Source: Acinetobacter gerneri DSM 14967 = CIP 107464 = MTCC 9824 (GTDB lineage: Bacteria; Pseudomonadota; Gammaproteobacteria; Pseudomonadales; Moraxellaceae). From it: 64,000 nucleotides of DNA. The notes under the pieces were generated by a model. It was not told where the DNA came from, did not search any database, and saw only the letters and a list, made by a program, of their open reading frames with translations. Shown here piece after piece: positions 53,312 to 64,000 of this stretch (within the stretch, counting starts at the first letter, position 1; every line of letters starts with the position of its first letter). The DNA lies in NCBI RefSeq assembly GCF_000368565.1, contig NZ_KB849537.1, positions 299,496 to 363,495 on the forward strand, given 5' to 3'. The position numbers were made by a program, and so were the translations under genes.

Positions 53312-53917
53312 ATGATTGCAAAATCAATAGAAGAAATAGAACATATCGCCTGCTTTAGTGACACTGCACGTGGTCGCCTACTGCAAGGTGCAGCTTATTT
53401 ATTTCATAAACAAGGCTATGATAAAACCACTGTACGTGAGTTGGCACAGTTTATTGGCATTCAGTCTGGAAGCCTATTTCACCATTTTAAAAGTAAAGAT
53501 GACATCCTTGCACATGTCATGGAAGAAACCATTATTTACCATCATGCCCGTTTAGAAGAGGCACTTCATCAATTTGATGATCCTGAATTACAACTCAAAT
53601 CACTCATTCAAGCTGAGCTTATTTCTATCACTGGAGATACAGGCTCAGCTATGGCAGTACTGGTTCATGAATGGTTTTCTTTATCTGAGGAAAAGCAAAA
53701 AGAACTATTAAAATTACGTAAAAATTATGAAGATATTTGGCTGAATGTAATCCAAAAATTGTGTGATTTGGGCAAGATTCGATATGATGCATTTATTTGG
53801 CGTAGGTTATTAGGTGGTGCAATTGCTTGGACAGTGACTTGGTATAATCCAAATGGGAAAATGACCTTGGATGAATTGACCAATACCGTTTGGGATATGG
53901 CGATGAACAAAAAGTAG
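53312..53917 (+). CDS. atuR: TetR-family regulator of the terpene cluster
   Basis: A 201-residue repressor. The N-terminal HTH is RGRLLQGAAYLFHKQGYDKTTVRELAQFIGIQSGSLFHHFKSKDDIL, and the rest is a helical ligand-binding domain. Divergent from atuA with the palindrome between them, it is expected to repress the atu operon until a terpene acyl-CoA (citronellyl- or geranyl-CoA) binds; this is inferred from the Pseudomonas system. The start at 53312 is preferred over a TTG at 53273, which adds 13 residues with no family match. Confidence 0.85.
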   Translation: MIAKSIEEIEHIACFSDTARGRLLQGAAYLFHKQGYDKTTVRELAQFIGIQSGSLFHHFKSKDDILAHVMEETIIYHHARLEEALHQFDDPELQLKSLIQAELISITGDTGSAMAVLVHEWFSLSEEKQKELLKLRKNYEDIWLNVIQKLCDLGKIRYDAFIWRRLLGGAIAWTVTWYNPNGKMTLDELTNTVWDMAMNKK

Positions 53918-54107
53918 AATGGAGACAAATTAAGTTTTATCCACAATTATTTCGCCTTTCGTTTTGTATAAAATATAGAATTCAACAAAATATTAAATTC
54001 AATTTATTTGAGTAAATTGAATATGATGTTTTTAGCTCATTTATTCACTTTATAAATGAATATAAAGAATACTTAGCGCTAATTAAAACAAAAAAAGAGG
54101 TTTTATT

Positions 54108-54551
54108 ATGATGAATTTAAGATTTTTCAATAAGTTTCTTATCATATTTACTTTATTATTTTCTACAATTTCTACAGCACAAGAATACCCAATAACCAAA
54201 AAATCACTGATTGTAATGTTTAATAATATTAAGAAAAATACTGATTGGGATATGTCGAAACCAATGCTGTGGGGTTATTTCTTTACAGATAACCATAAAG
54301 AGAAGCTTGAAGACTTAGCTCAAATATTAAAAAAGAATGGATACGATATTGTAGATATATATCTCAGTGATAAAGATACACCTAATGAACCTGATTTGTG
54401 GTGGTTACATGTAGAAAAAGTCGAAATTCATACACCTAAAAGCCTGTATAACCGTAATATATATCTCTATCAACTCGCGGAAAATAATAATATTGAATCT
54501 TATGATGGAATGGATGTTGGACTAGTATCTGATGTGCAGACTACACATTAA
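54108..54551 (+). CDS. Secreted RraB-domain (ribonuclease E inhibitor-like) protein
   Basis: A 147-residue protein. A signal peptide (FFNKFLIIFTLLFSTISTAQE) leads to a domain like RraB, the regulator of RNase E. HKEKLEDLAQILKKNGYDIVDIYLS and LWWLHVEKVEIHTPKSLYNRNIYLYQLAE are present, with the typical final YDGMDVG. Classical RraB is cytoplasmic, so export is unexpected. It has a good ribosome site (AGAGG) and a possible terminator just after it (54541-54562). It is AT-rich like the 38-44 kb islet. Immunity or interbacterial function is possible, but unproven. Confidence 0.68.
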   Translation: MMNLRFFNKFLIIFTLLFSTISTAQEYPITKKSLIVMFNNIKKNTDWDMSKPMLWGYFFTDNHKEKLEDLAQILKKNGYDIVDIYLSDKDTPNEPDLWWLHVEKVEIHTPKSLYNRNIYLYQLAENNNIESYDGMDVGLVSDVQTTH

Positions 54552-54567
54552 AAATGTGTAGCTAAAC

Positions 54568-55762
54568 TGTACTAGCTCAGACCTGATCTGACAGTTACCC
54601 ATTTTTAATAGTGACTGTCAGTTTAAATTTGAGCTAAATTCTTCTCAGCCCAAATTCGTTTTCCATCAAGCAATGTTTCAAATGGTGTTCGACCATTGCA
54701 CATTTTGCCCTGATGGGTTCGTTCAGTATTATAAAACTTTAACCATTCGTCTAGGTCTATTTGTAAATCTTCCAGCGAACTATAAAGTTTCTTCCTGAAG
54801 GTGATTTGATAAAACTCCTGTAAAATTGTTTTATGGAAGCGTTCACATATACCATTGGTTTGTGGGGATGCAGCTTTCGTCTTTGTATGGTCTATATCAT
54901 TGACTGCTAAATATAATTCATAATCATGATGTTCTATCTTTCCGCAATATTCCGTTCCTCTATCTGTCAGAATTCGAAGCATTGGTAAACCTTGTGACTG
55001 ATAAAAAGGCAGGACACGATCATTTAATAAATCAGCGCAAGTAATTGGTGTCTTTGTTGTGTAAAGTTTGCAGTGTACGATCTTGCTATAAGTATCAATA
55101 AATGTCTGTTGGTAGATACGCCCCACGCCCTTTAAATTACCGACATAGAAAGTGTCTTGTGAACCTAAATAGCCTGGATGAGCTGTTTCAATTTCACCAC
55201 ATGCAATATCATCTTCATGTTTACGCTCCAATGCAGCTATTTGCTGATCATTCAGCTGAATACCTTCTTGAGCAACTTTAGCTGCTAATGCCTTGAGTCG
55301 CTTTTTAAAGTTCTCTAGATCATGGCGAAGCCAAATAGATCGAACTCCACTGCCTGATACAAAAACACCTTGTTTACGTAGTTCATTACTTGTTCTGTGT
55401 TGTCCGTATGCAGGGTATTGAATGGCATAATCAATAACGGCTTTTTCGATATGATCATCAACTCGATTTTTTAAATTAGGTACACGTTTGGATTTATTGA
55501 TCAATGCATCCATATCACCTGATTCGGTGAGTTCTTGATAGCGATAGAATGTATCTCTAGATACGCCCATCACTTTACAAGCTCTGGAAACATTTTGAAG
55601 TTCTTCAGCTAAATTGAGTAAGCCCACTTTGTGTTTAATGATTTGATTGCTAGTATGCATCATAGAAAGTTACCTTTGTTTTGTTTAGATTCGACACCTT
55701 TATCAAAACGGGTAACTTTCTCTTTTTCAAGACCTGTGTCAGATCAAGTCGGAACTAATACA
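54568..55762. mobile_element. IS481-family insertion sequence, complete
   Basis: 1195 bp. The ends are TGT...ACA with about 26-bp imperfect inverted repeats: TGTACTAGCTCAGACCTGAT on the left against TGTATTAGTTCCGACTTGAT read inward from the right, followed by TCTGACA. The element is flanked by a 7-bp direct repeat, GCTAAAC (54561-54567 and 55763-55769), taken as the target duplication. It lies just after the RraB-like gene's terminator and interrupts no recognisable gene. Confidence 0.85.
54623..55663 (-). CDS. IS481-family transposase
   Basis: A 346-residue transposase. The N-terminus is a helix-turn-helix (EELQNVSRACKVMGVSRDTFYRYQ). The DDE integrase core (rve) follows: FIDTYSKIVHC with the first Asp, LRILTDRGTEYCG with the second, and ASPQTNGICERFHKTILQEFY with the Glu, then LDEWLKFYNTERTHQGKM. 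The frame is intact and the element has both ends, so it is probably active or recently was. Carried inside the element at 54568-55762. Confidence 0.92.
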   Translation of the reverse strand: MMHTSNQIIKHKVGLLNLAEELQNVSRACKVMGVSRDTFYRYQELTESGDMDALINKSKRVPNLKNRVDDHIEKAVIDYAIQYPAYGQHRTSNELRKQGVFVSGSGVRSIWLRHDLENFKKRLKALAAKVAQEGIQLNDQQIAALERKHEDDIACGEIETAHPGYLGSQDTFYVGNLKGVGRIYQQTFIDTYSKIVHCKLYTTKTPITCADLLNDRVLPFYQSQGLPMLRILTDRGTEYCGKIEHHDYELYLAVNDIDHTKTKAASPQTNGICERFHKTILQEFYQITFRKKLYSSLEDLQIDLDEWLKFYNTERTHQGKMCNGRTPFETLLDGKRIWAEKNLAQI

Positions 55763-55865
55763 GCTAAACTATATTTAATTCACAAACTAGCAATCCACCT
55801 CAGTAAATGATGCTATTGAATTACTTTTTGATTTGGTAAATTCAATAGCTTTATTGGTATAAAAA

Positions 55866-57029
55866 TCAATACCCCAATTGACGACTAGCCAAATCCTTCA
55901 TGATCTCTTCGGCCCCACCGCCAATCATATTTACTTTCACTTCACGATAGATACGTTCAGATTTCGTTCCTCGCATAAAGCCCATCCCACCTAAAGTTTG
56001 TACTGCTGCATCGGCACAAAATTGCATGGTTTGCGTCGCAACATTTTTAAGCATGCAAATCTGAGCAATCAATTCATTGCCTTGAAGTTCTGGTTTACCT
56101 AAACGATAAGCTGTATCTTCAAGTAAAGCACGTGTTGTGGTTAAACGAGTCGCCATATCAACCAATTTATGTCGAACCACTTGATGATCAACTAAGCGTT
56201 TGCCAAAAGTTCTACGTTCACGTGACCATTCCAAAGCCTCTTCATAGCAAGTCAAGGCAAAACCATAGCTACTCGCCGCTAAGAAAAAACGCTCCATATT
56301 AAAATTATTCATAATGACCAAAAATCCCATATTTTCAGCACCCAACATATTTTTTACAGGCACACGGACTTGATCAAAATGTAAATGCGCTGTATCAGAA
56401 CACCACCACCCCATTTTATCGAGTTTTGATTTTGTAATTCCTTCACTCTTTGCATCAATAAGTAGCATGGATATCCCATTTGCGCCTTTGGCTTCAGGGT
56501 CAGTTCGTACTGCCACAGTATAATAATCTGCACGCATTCCACTGGTGATAAAGGTTTTTTCACCAGTCACGATATAATCATCACCCTCTTTAACCGCTTT
56601 AGTCTGCAATGTTGCGACATCAGATCCCCCACCTGGTTCAGTGATCGCCAGTGCAGAAATTTTTTCTCCAGCCAGTATTTTAGTCAGTACATTTTGCTTA
56701 ATTTCTTCTGAGGCAAAATGATTAATCGGTGGGGCACCTATCGAGTGAGATAACAAAGATGCCCCTAAACCACCTGAGCCACATTTTGCTAACTCTATTG
56801 AGGCCAAAAGCACATGAAAGGCATCAGTATCAGCAATGCCCCCATATTTTTCATCAAAACCCATGCCGATAAGCCCAATTGCGGCAGCTTTTTGATAAAG
56901 TTCACGTGGAAATGTTTCTGCTTCATCCCATTCATTGATGTAAGGATTAATTTCTTTTTCAACAAATTTTCGTACTGAATCAGCAAATGCAAAATGTTGT
57001 TCTGTATAGTAAATTGGGTTGGCTTGCAT
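55866..57029 (-). CDS. Acyl-CoA dehydrogenase
   Basis: A 387-residue FAD-dependent acyl-CoA dehydrogenase, distinct from AtuD. LAITEPGGGSDVATLQTKA and GEKTFITSGMRADYYTVA form the flavin part. ERRTFGKRLVDHQVVRHKLVDMATRLTT and LGGMGFMRGTKSERIYREVKVNMIGGGAEEIM form the C-terminal part, with the ending of the short/medium-chain type. It stands between the IS481 element and the split MFS gene on the same strand. It may serve the terpene pathway or the compound taken up by that carrier. The start ATG at 57029 has a weak GGAAA site. Confidence 0.88.
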   Translation of the reverse strand: MQANPIYYTEQHFAFADSVRKFVEKEINPYINEWDEAETFPRELYQKAAAIGLIGMGFDEKYGGIADTDAFHVLLASIELAKCGSGGLGASLLSHSIGAPPINHFASEEIKQNVLTKILAGEKISALAITEPGGGSDVATLQTKAVKEGDDYIVTGEKTFITSGMRADYYTVAVRTDPEAKGANGISMLLIDAKSEGITKSKLDKMGWWCSDTAHLHFDQVRVPVKNMLGAENMGFLVIMNNFNMERFFLAASSYGFALTCYEEALEWSRERRTFGKRLVDHQVVRHKLVDMATRLTTTRALLEDTAYRLGKPELQGNELIAQICMLKNVATQTMQFCADAAVQTLGGMGFMRGTKSERIYREVKVNMIGGGAEEIMKDLASRQLGY

Positions 57030-57271
57030 GATTACATTTCCATATCATTTTTTATATTCTCGGCTTTATATTGACAGAATAATTTTAAAATCAGTTTGCA
57101 GAATCGTTCAAATAAATTGCTTAAATGATCAAAGATCCATTTAAAGCCGCATTTTAGAAAATACAAAATTAAGCGTTGAGCGATCTCTTGTACTGGCAAT
57201 CATTTTTAAAGCTGCAAAATACCTAATCGTCTTTTAAATATGTCTTATTTCCCATTTTCGATCTTTAAATA

Positions 57272-57306
57272 AAAAAATTCCCCAAGCTAAAACTTGGGGA
57301 TTTTTA
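57272..57306 (-). terminator. Rho-independent terminator of the MFS gene
   Basis: The stem AATTCCCCAAG / CTTGGGGATT with a short loop and T-run on the minus strand lies 11 bp after the MFS stop. It suggests that the MFS gene was a separate unit from the downstream acyl-CoA dehydrogenase gene. Confidence 0.88.
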
Positions 57307-57316
57307 TTTTAAATGA

Positions 57317-57816
57317 TTAACTTAAACTACCTTCTAGATCTAAATTCTTTTTATCTTTAGATAATTGTTTTTCAGCTTCTATCTCTTCTTTCGGCTTACG
57401 AATCAAGGCGATTGCAATTGCCCCAATAATTGCCGGAACCGCGACTGCCAAGAAGTTCAATTTGTGCGGTAGCTCCATTCCCAAAAGGAAACCGATCATA
57501 ATTGGACCTACAATCGCGCCAATTCGCCCAACACCTGAAGCCGTACCAATTGCAGTTGATCGAACCGCCAAAGGATAATATTGAGCAACATAGCTATACA
57601 GTAAGATACTGCAACCGACTGATGCTGCACCAGCCAATGAAACCAGGAAATACAATACGATTTGTGGTGAATTGAAACCCAATCCAACCAGCGCCAAAGC
57701 ACCTACGACCAACATGGAAATAATGACTGATTTTAGACCAAACTTGTCTGCCAACATCCCGCCACCAGCTGTACCAATCACTGCACCAATATTGAGTGCC
57801 AATAAGAACATCAAAC
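57317..57816 (-). pseudogene. MFS transporter, C-terminal fragment (split by IS5-type element)
   Basis: About 165 codons of a major facilitator protein covering roughly the last five membrane helices. It starts in SLMFLLALNIGAVIGTAGGGMLADKFG (the loop between helices 8 and 9, with the conserved DKFG) and ends with the charged tail EEIEAEKQLSKDKKNLD. Its first codons now come from the end of the insertion sequence. Joined to the fragment at 58856-59734 after removing the element and one copy of the 8-bp target repeat, the frame continues exactly (GTSLM to FLLAL). A functional carrier cannot be made from this piece. Confidence 0.9.
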
Positions 57817-58855
57817 GGCTTTGTTGCATAAACATTCAAAAGCTGAGTTCTCCCCAATCCATTCAAATTTAAGACACAACTTGGGTGCGAGGTCTACCTA
57901 ATTCCGTAAATCTATTCAGAACTGCCACACGCGCATGAATTTCATTGACCTGACTTTGAAAATGTCTTGCCGTCAGCCTATCACCTAATAATTTGATGCA
58001 ATGCATCTTGGTTTCCACCAAACTACGACGGTGATAACCCGACCATTTTTTCCATAGGGTTCTGCCTAAATGTTTAACCGTTTGAAGTAACTCATTTCGT
58101 TCTATTGAACTTATTTTAGAATCTTTCCAGGGCTTGGCATTCTTTCTGGGTGGAATTACTGCATGTGCTTGACGATCTGAAATCACTTTTCTGCAGCACT
58201 TCGTGTCGTACGCGCCATCGGTATAGACAGAATCTATTCGCTCATCTAGTGGAATTTGATCCAGTAAATCACCTAGTACTTGTGAATCACTGACATTATT
58301 TGTAGTAAGCTGAACGGCACGTATTTGCAGTGTTTCAGCATCTATACCAATATGCAGTTTACGCCATTGCCGACGGTATTCAGGCTGATGTTTTTTACGC
58401 TTCCATTCGCCTTCACCTAAAAACTTTAAACCCGTAGAGTCGACAAGTAGGTGTAACCCATCATGACTTTTCTGATAGCTTATCGCAATATCAATATGCT
58501 TTTGTCGTCTACAAAGGGTGGAGTAATCTGGTGCTGTCCAATTCAAGCCACAGAGTTTAATCAGGCTTTGAACAAAGCCAGTAACCATACGTAAAGAAAG
58601 ACGGAATAGAGATTTGATCATTAAACAGCATTGAATCGCTGTATCGGAATAAGTTTGATTTCGTCCTTGCTTGCCTTGTGGTTGTGCATACCATTGCGTC
58701 TTAGGATCAAACCAGATTGAAATATTTCCTCGCTTGATTAAAGCTTGGTTATACGAGGACCAATTGGTTGTACGATAGATTTTAGGTGTAGGCTTCTTCA
58801 TCTGGAAATTATATTACTGAAGAAGCCTTCAAGAATAGCTTTGTGCAACAAAGCC
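57817..58855. mobile_element. IS5-family (IS903-like) insertion sequence, complete
   Basis: 1039 bp. Inverted ends of about 16 bp, GGCTTTGTTGCATAAA and GGCTTTGTTGCACAAA, are of the IS903 group of IS5. Direct repeats of CATCAAAC (57809-57816 and 58856-58863) flank it as an 8-bp target duplication, so the insertion is recent and simple. It carries one transposase and disrupts the MFS gene. Confidence 0.93.
57869..58801 (-). CDS. IS5-family transposase
   Basis: A 310-residue DDE transposase of the IS903 type. NWSSYNQALIKRGNISIWFD is the typical N-terminus. The first Asp lies in LLVDSTGLKFLGEGEWK, the second in VYTDGAYDTK, and the Glu in RRSLVETKMHCIKLLGD. Length and frame are intact. It lies within the element at 57817-58855, read in the same direction as the gene it interrupts. 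Confidence 0.95.
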   Translation of the reverse strand: MKKPTPKIYRTTNWSSYNQALIKRGNISIWFDPKTQWYAQPQGKQGRNQTYSDTAIQCCLMIKSLFRLSLRMVTGFVQSLIKLCGLNWTAPDYSTLCRRQKHIDIAISYQKSHDGLHLLVDSTGLKFLGEGEWKRKKHQPEYRRQWRKLHIGIDAETLQIRAVQLTTNNVSDSQVLGDLLDQIPLDERIDSVYTDGAYDTKCCRKVISDRQAHAVIPPRKNAKPWKDSKISSIERNELLQTVKHLGRTLWKKWSGYHRRSLVETKMHCIKLLGDRLTARHFQSQVNEIHARVAVLNRFTELGRPRTQVVS

Positions 58856-59734
58856 CATCAAACTTGTACCCATTGAATAACCAGCTGCAATCATCAATTT
58901 TGGCAACCAACTACCTAATGCATAAAGCATCAATAGGCACATAAAAAAGCTACACCAAAAAAGTAAGGTGCTCATGCTACGTCCGTTTTGAAATAGAACT
59001 TTCAAAGAAGCATCAGACACTTGCACTTCATCTAAAATCAGTGTGGTATTTTGATCAATATTTTGCTCAGGAGCGACTCTCTTCAGTAAAACTTTGGCTT
59101 GTTCATTACGTTCCGCCTTAACCAAAAAAGTTACACTTTCAGGTAAAAACTTCCAAACTAAAGGTAAAAATAGAAATGGCACCCCAGCGATAAAAAACAT
59201 GATTTGCCAGCCATAATCGACAGCCAACCATTTCCCCAAAAGTGCTGCCATGATCCCGCCCATAGCATAACCACTAAACATACCTGTAACCAATGTACTG
59301 CGTAATTTTTTTGGTGCATATTCAGCTGTTAAAGCCACTAGATTAGGCAATACACCACCAATACCAAGCCCAGCGATAAAGCGTAAAAGACCGAATTCAG
59401 TTGGATTAGATGCAAATCCCCCCAAAAAAGTAAATGCACTAAATAATGTGACACAAATAATAATGACCTTTTTTCGTCCTATTTTATCTGCCAACATTCC
59501 AAAGGAAATCGCACCGATCATCATGCCACACAAAGCTGTACTTGCGAGCATACCTGCCTGAACTGCTGTTAATCCCCACTCTTTCATCAATAACGGTAAA
59601 GCTACACCATTGATGGCTAAGTCATAGCCATCAAAAATCACGATAAATAAACACCACAAAACAACGATCATGTGGAAAGGTTTGACTTTAGAATGGTCAA
59701 TGACCGAATTTACATTTATTGTCTTCGCTGACAT
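58856..59734 (-). pseudogene. MFS transporter (aromatic acid:H+ symporter type), N-terminal fragment
   Basis: About 293 codons of the carrier whose end is at 57317. The sequence has the aromatic-acid:H+ symporter (PcaK/BenK-like) marks: FIVIFDGYDLAINGVALPLLMKEW with the key Asp in helix 1, GMLADKIGRKKVI in the loop between helices 2 and 3, and GLGIGGVLPNLVALTAEYAP in helix 4. The start at 59734 has a perfect GGAGGTGAG site; a TTG earlier is rejected. The insertion falls near helix 8. By position the natural substrate could be a terpenoid or aromatic acid. Confidence 0.92.
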
Positions 59735-59948
59735 TTTTCTCACCTCCAATTGTGAGATTTTTAGAATTCACAATATGAAAAATGAATTAAGGTTCAGTTT
59801 TTGTCCAAAACCATTAAGGTATATTTTTATACCTTTAGGGCATAAATATTGTTTTTTGGATTATTTTGTATACGTATTTCTCATTAGATCATTACAATGA
59901 ACTCATATTTTTTAGAATAATATTTCATAGAATATATTTTTTTAAATC

Positions 59949-61020
59949 GCAGATTCAAATCCCAAGTGCAACACACTTGTAGTTAGTTGAAAAAGTTAGG
60001 TGTATTCATAGAATCATTAGACTTTTTCAACTCGCAATTGGAAAGCACACAATGAAGAAATACACCCAACTTTCTCAAGATGAAAGATACGAAATTTATG
60101 CTACTTTGAAAAGTAAAAGTTCAATCGCTAGCCTTGCTCGGGAGTTAGGGCGTTCACGATCAACCATCTACCGTGAGTTAAAAAGAAATACTGGGCAACG
60201 TGGATATAGAGCTCAACAGGCAGCGAAATTTGCAAGTCAAAGACGGTACCATCCTTCATCATCCATGACAGCATTTGCCTTCGCTTATATTGATTACTTA
60301 ATTGGCTTAGACTGGTCACCAGAACAAATTTCAGGTGCTTTAACACAACGCGGTTGGCTGGATGTACCTTCACATGAGTGGATTTACCAGCACATTTATC
60401 AAGATAAATCACAAGGAGGTAACCTCCATCTACACTTAAGGCATCAGAAGAAATATCGAAAACGAGGTTACAAAAACACGGATCGTAGAGGGCAAATCAT
60501 TGATAAAACAAGTATTCATTGCCGAGACCAGGTCATTGATCAGCGACAACGTTTAGGAGATTTCGAAGGTGATACGGTGATTGGTAAACATCATAAAGGA
60601 GCTTTATTAACCCTCGTTGATCGAAAGAGCCTGTACGTACATATTGTTCATTTAGGGTCAACGAGAGCATCCTCTAAAACGATTACTTGTGCATTAGATC
60701 GTTTACGAATGAGCCATGCTTATAGTGTAACATTTGATAATGGAAAGGAATTTGCCGAACACAAAAGAATTACTGATGTCGGCATAGATACTTATTTTGC
60801 TGATCCTTACAAGTCTATTCAGCGAGCTAGAAATGAAAATACGAATGGTTTAATCCGGCAATATCTGCCAAAATCATCATCGTTTGATGACGTGTCAAAC
60901 GATGAAATAGAGCAGATAGAATTTTCACTCAACCATCGTCCTAGAAAAACACTAGGCTGGTATACGCCAAGTGAAGTTATGGCTGGTTTTTATACTGTTG
61001 CACTTGCTGCTTGAATCCGC
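59949..61020. mobile_element. IS30-family insertion sequence
   Basis: About 1072 bp. The ends are inverted repeats of about 25 bp with mismatches: GCAGATTCAAATCCCAAGTG on the left and GCGGATTCAAGCAGCAAGTG read inward from the right, both followed by CAACA. The right repeat overlaps the transposase stop. Near the left end a 12-bp inverted repeat, AGTTGAAAAAGT / ACTTTTTCAACT (59985-59996, 60021-60032), can block outside transcription. I could not identify a convincing target duplication, so the exact edges may differ by 1-3 bases. Confidence 0.82.
60052..61014 (+). CDS. IS30-family transposase
   Basis: A 320-residue transposase. The N-terminal HTH of IS30 is KKYTQLSQDERYEIYATLK with ASLARELGRSRSTIYRELKRN. 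The DDE catalytic core has GDFEGDTVIG, SVTFDNGKEFAEH and ARNENTNGLIRQYLPK, then FSLNHRPRKTLGWYTPSEVM. The frame is complete. It lies between the MFS remnant and the rRNA operon, reading towards the rRNA terminator. Confidence 0.94.
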   Translation: MKKYTQLSQDERYEIYATLKSKSSIASLARELGRSRSTIYRELKRNTGQRGYRAQQAAKFASQRRYHPSSSMTAFAFAYIDYLIGLDWSPEQISGALTQRGWLDVPSHEWIYQHIYQDKSQGGNLHLHLRHQKKYRKRGYKNTDRRGQIIDKTSIHCRDQVIDQRQRLGDFEGDTVIGKHHKGALLTLVDRKSLYVHIVHLGSTRASSKTITCALDRLRMSHAYSVTFDNGKEFAEHKRITDVGIDTYFADPYKSIQRARNENTNGLIRQYLPKSSSFDDVSNDEIEQIEFSLNHRPRKTLGWYTPSEVMAGFYTVALAA

Positions 61021-61243
61021 CAATTAAAACAATTGATTAACAAAATAACAACCCACAATACGACCAAAGACAGCTTGATTTTAATTTTGATAGGTTTTTA
61101 TACAAAAACTTTAGTCTTATTTTGTAATAAACATGGAAATATTTCACATAAAAATTCACTCATATTTGATTCAATAATTGAACGAATACTATATTTTAAA
61201 TTTTTCTATAATTTTTAAAATGCTCTTTAGCACTTTTCCATAA
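61021..61243. other. Intergenic region between the IS30 element and the rRNA terminator
   Basis: About 220 bp, strongly AT-rich. A 61-codon frame exists (61033-61218), but it lacks a ribosome site and any recognisable sequence. I see nothing else. Confidence 0.3.
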
Positions 61244-61277
61244 AAAAATCCCCCATCTATTTAGATGAGGGATTTTA
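61244..61277 (-). terminator. Terminator of the rRNA operon
   Basis: The stem AAAATCCCTCATCTA / TAGATGGGGGATTTTTTT, as read on the minus strand, directly follows the 5S gene and has a long T-run. Confidence 0.92.
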
Positions 61278-61285
61278 GAATAATG

Positions 61286-61402
61286 AGCTGGCGATGACTT
61301 ACTCTCACATGGGTAACCCCACACTACCATCAGCGCGAAGAGGTTTCACTTCTGAGTTCGGGAAGGGATCAGGTGGTTCACTCTTGCTATTGTCGCCAGC
61401 AC
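61286..61402 (-). rRNA. rrf: 5S ribosomal RNA
   Basis: About 117 nt on the minus strand. The pairing ends GCTGGCGAC and GTCGCCAGC-like (CATCGCCAGC) form helix 1. The conserved loop segments CCGAACTCAGAAGTGAAAC and GATGGTAGTGTGGGG are present. It follows the 23S gene after about 165 bp and precedes the operon terminator. End positions are estimates of 1-3 bases. Confidence 0.96.
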
Positions 61403-61576
61403 AACTGTTATGGTGATTTCGGGTTTTACGTAGTCTTGCTACTTCCTTACTCTCTATCCAAATGAGTTATTAACAGAGGGCTGTTTAAGTCTGAATTTTA
61501 AGTTTTAGCATTAACTAAATCAAGCATTTTGCATTGAATTTATTGAAACATACAACTGTTTGGGTGTTGTATAGTC
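61403..61576 (-). other. 23S-5S internal transcribed spacer
   Basis: A spacer of about 174 bp in the rRNA operon with no tRNA gene visible. It should contain RNase III processing pairs with the 23S ends, but the 23S 5' end is outside the window. Confidence 0.6.

Positions 61577-64000
<2,424 letters not shown>

Noticed and set aside
61033..61218. 61-codon frame after the IS30 element
   Set aside because: Extremely AT-rich, no ribosome site, no similarity visible; likely chance.

Overview
The window looks like a chromosomal segment of an Acinetobacter species (Gammaproteobacteria, Moraxellaceae). Codon use is AT-rich, and the core gene blocks (rsmA-apaH, pdxA, rplM-rpsI-sspA-sspB, a trpA start, a 5S/23S rRNA end) have the content and order I associate with this genus. 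Membrane-bound PQQ glucose dehydrogenase with an OprB porin also fits. Species cannot be decided from the sequence alone.

Layout. 1-5616: start of trpA, an AraC-type regulator divergent from a metal-dependent hydrolase (PF10118), a small secreted protein, a DUF2804 protein and a membrane diguanylate cyclase. 5849-12543: periplasmic glucose oxidation (gcd with an OprB porin), a family III CoA-transferase/racemase divergent from a second AraC regulator, and small hypotheticals. 12572-18267: a thiolase plus multifunctional beta-oxidation operon and a patatin-like phospholipase. 18465-34247: housekeeping and envelope genes (methyltransferase, PAQR/hemolysin III protein, MFS carrier, a protein with three L7/L12-like repeats, metallophosphoesterase, phospholipase D-like lipoprotein, acyltransferase, HflX, LrgA/LrgB pair, glycosyltransferase-like protein, ApaH, RsmA, PdxA). 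34308-38125: a small membrane gene broken by an in-frame TGA, then rplM-rpsI and sspA-sspB.

38300-44297 is a visibly more AT-rich accessory islet. It holds a proteasome-like Ntn-hydrolase candidate, then a tightly packed operon: a free-standing VgrG C-terminal tail, a putative effector with a His/Cys arrangement like caspase/CHAT (clan CD) peptidases, and two membrane-anchored small proteins that look like immunity proteins. Several orphan small genes follow, two of them preceded by a 43-bp imperfect direct repeat. I read this as a type VI secretion effector/immunity islet and regard it as the most likely place for an undescribed system.

44502-59734 is a complete acyclic-terpene (citronellol/geraniol) utilisation cluster, atuF-E-D-C-B-A, with a divergent TetR regulator (atuR) and a clear operator palindrome between them. 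A second acyl-CoA dehydrogenase and an aromatic-acid/H+ symporter-type carrier lie beyond. The carrier is split by an IS5-family element with an 8-bp target duplication. An IS481-family element and an IS30-family element lie on either side, so three unrelated insertion sequences sit within 6.5 kb. The window ends in an rRNA operon on the minus strand (terminator, 5S, partial 23S). I saw no tRNA gene, CRISPR array or prophage structural genes.
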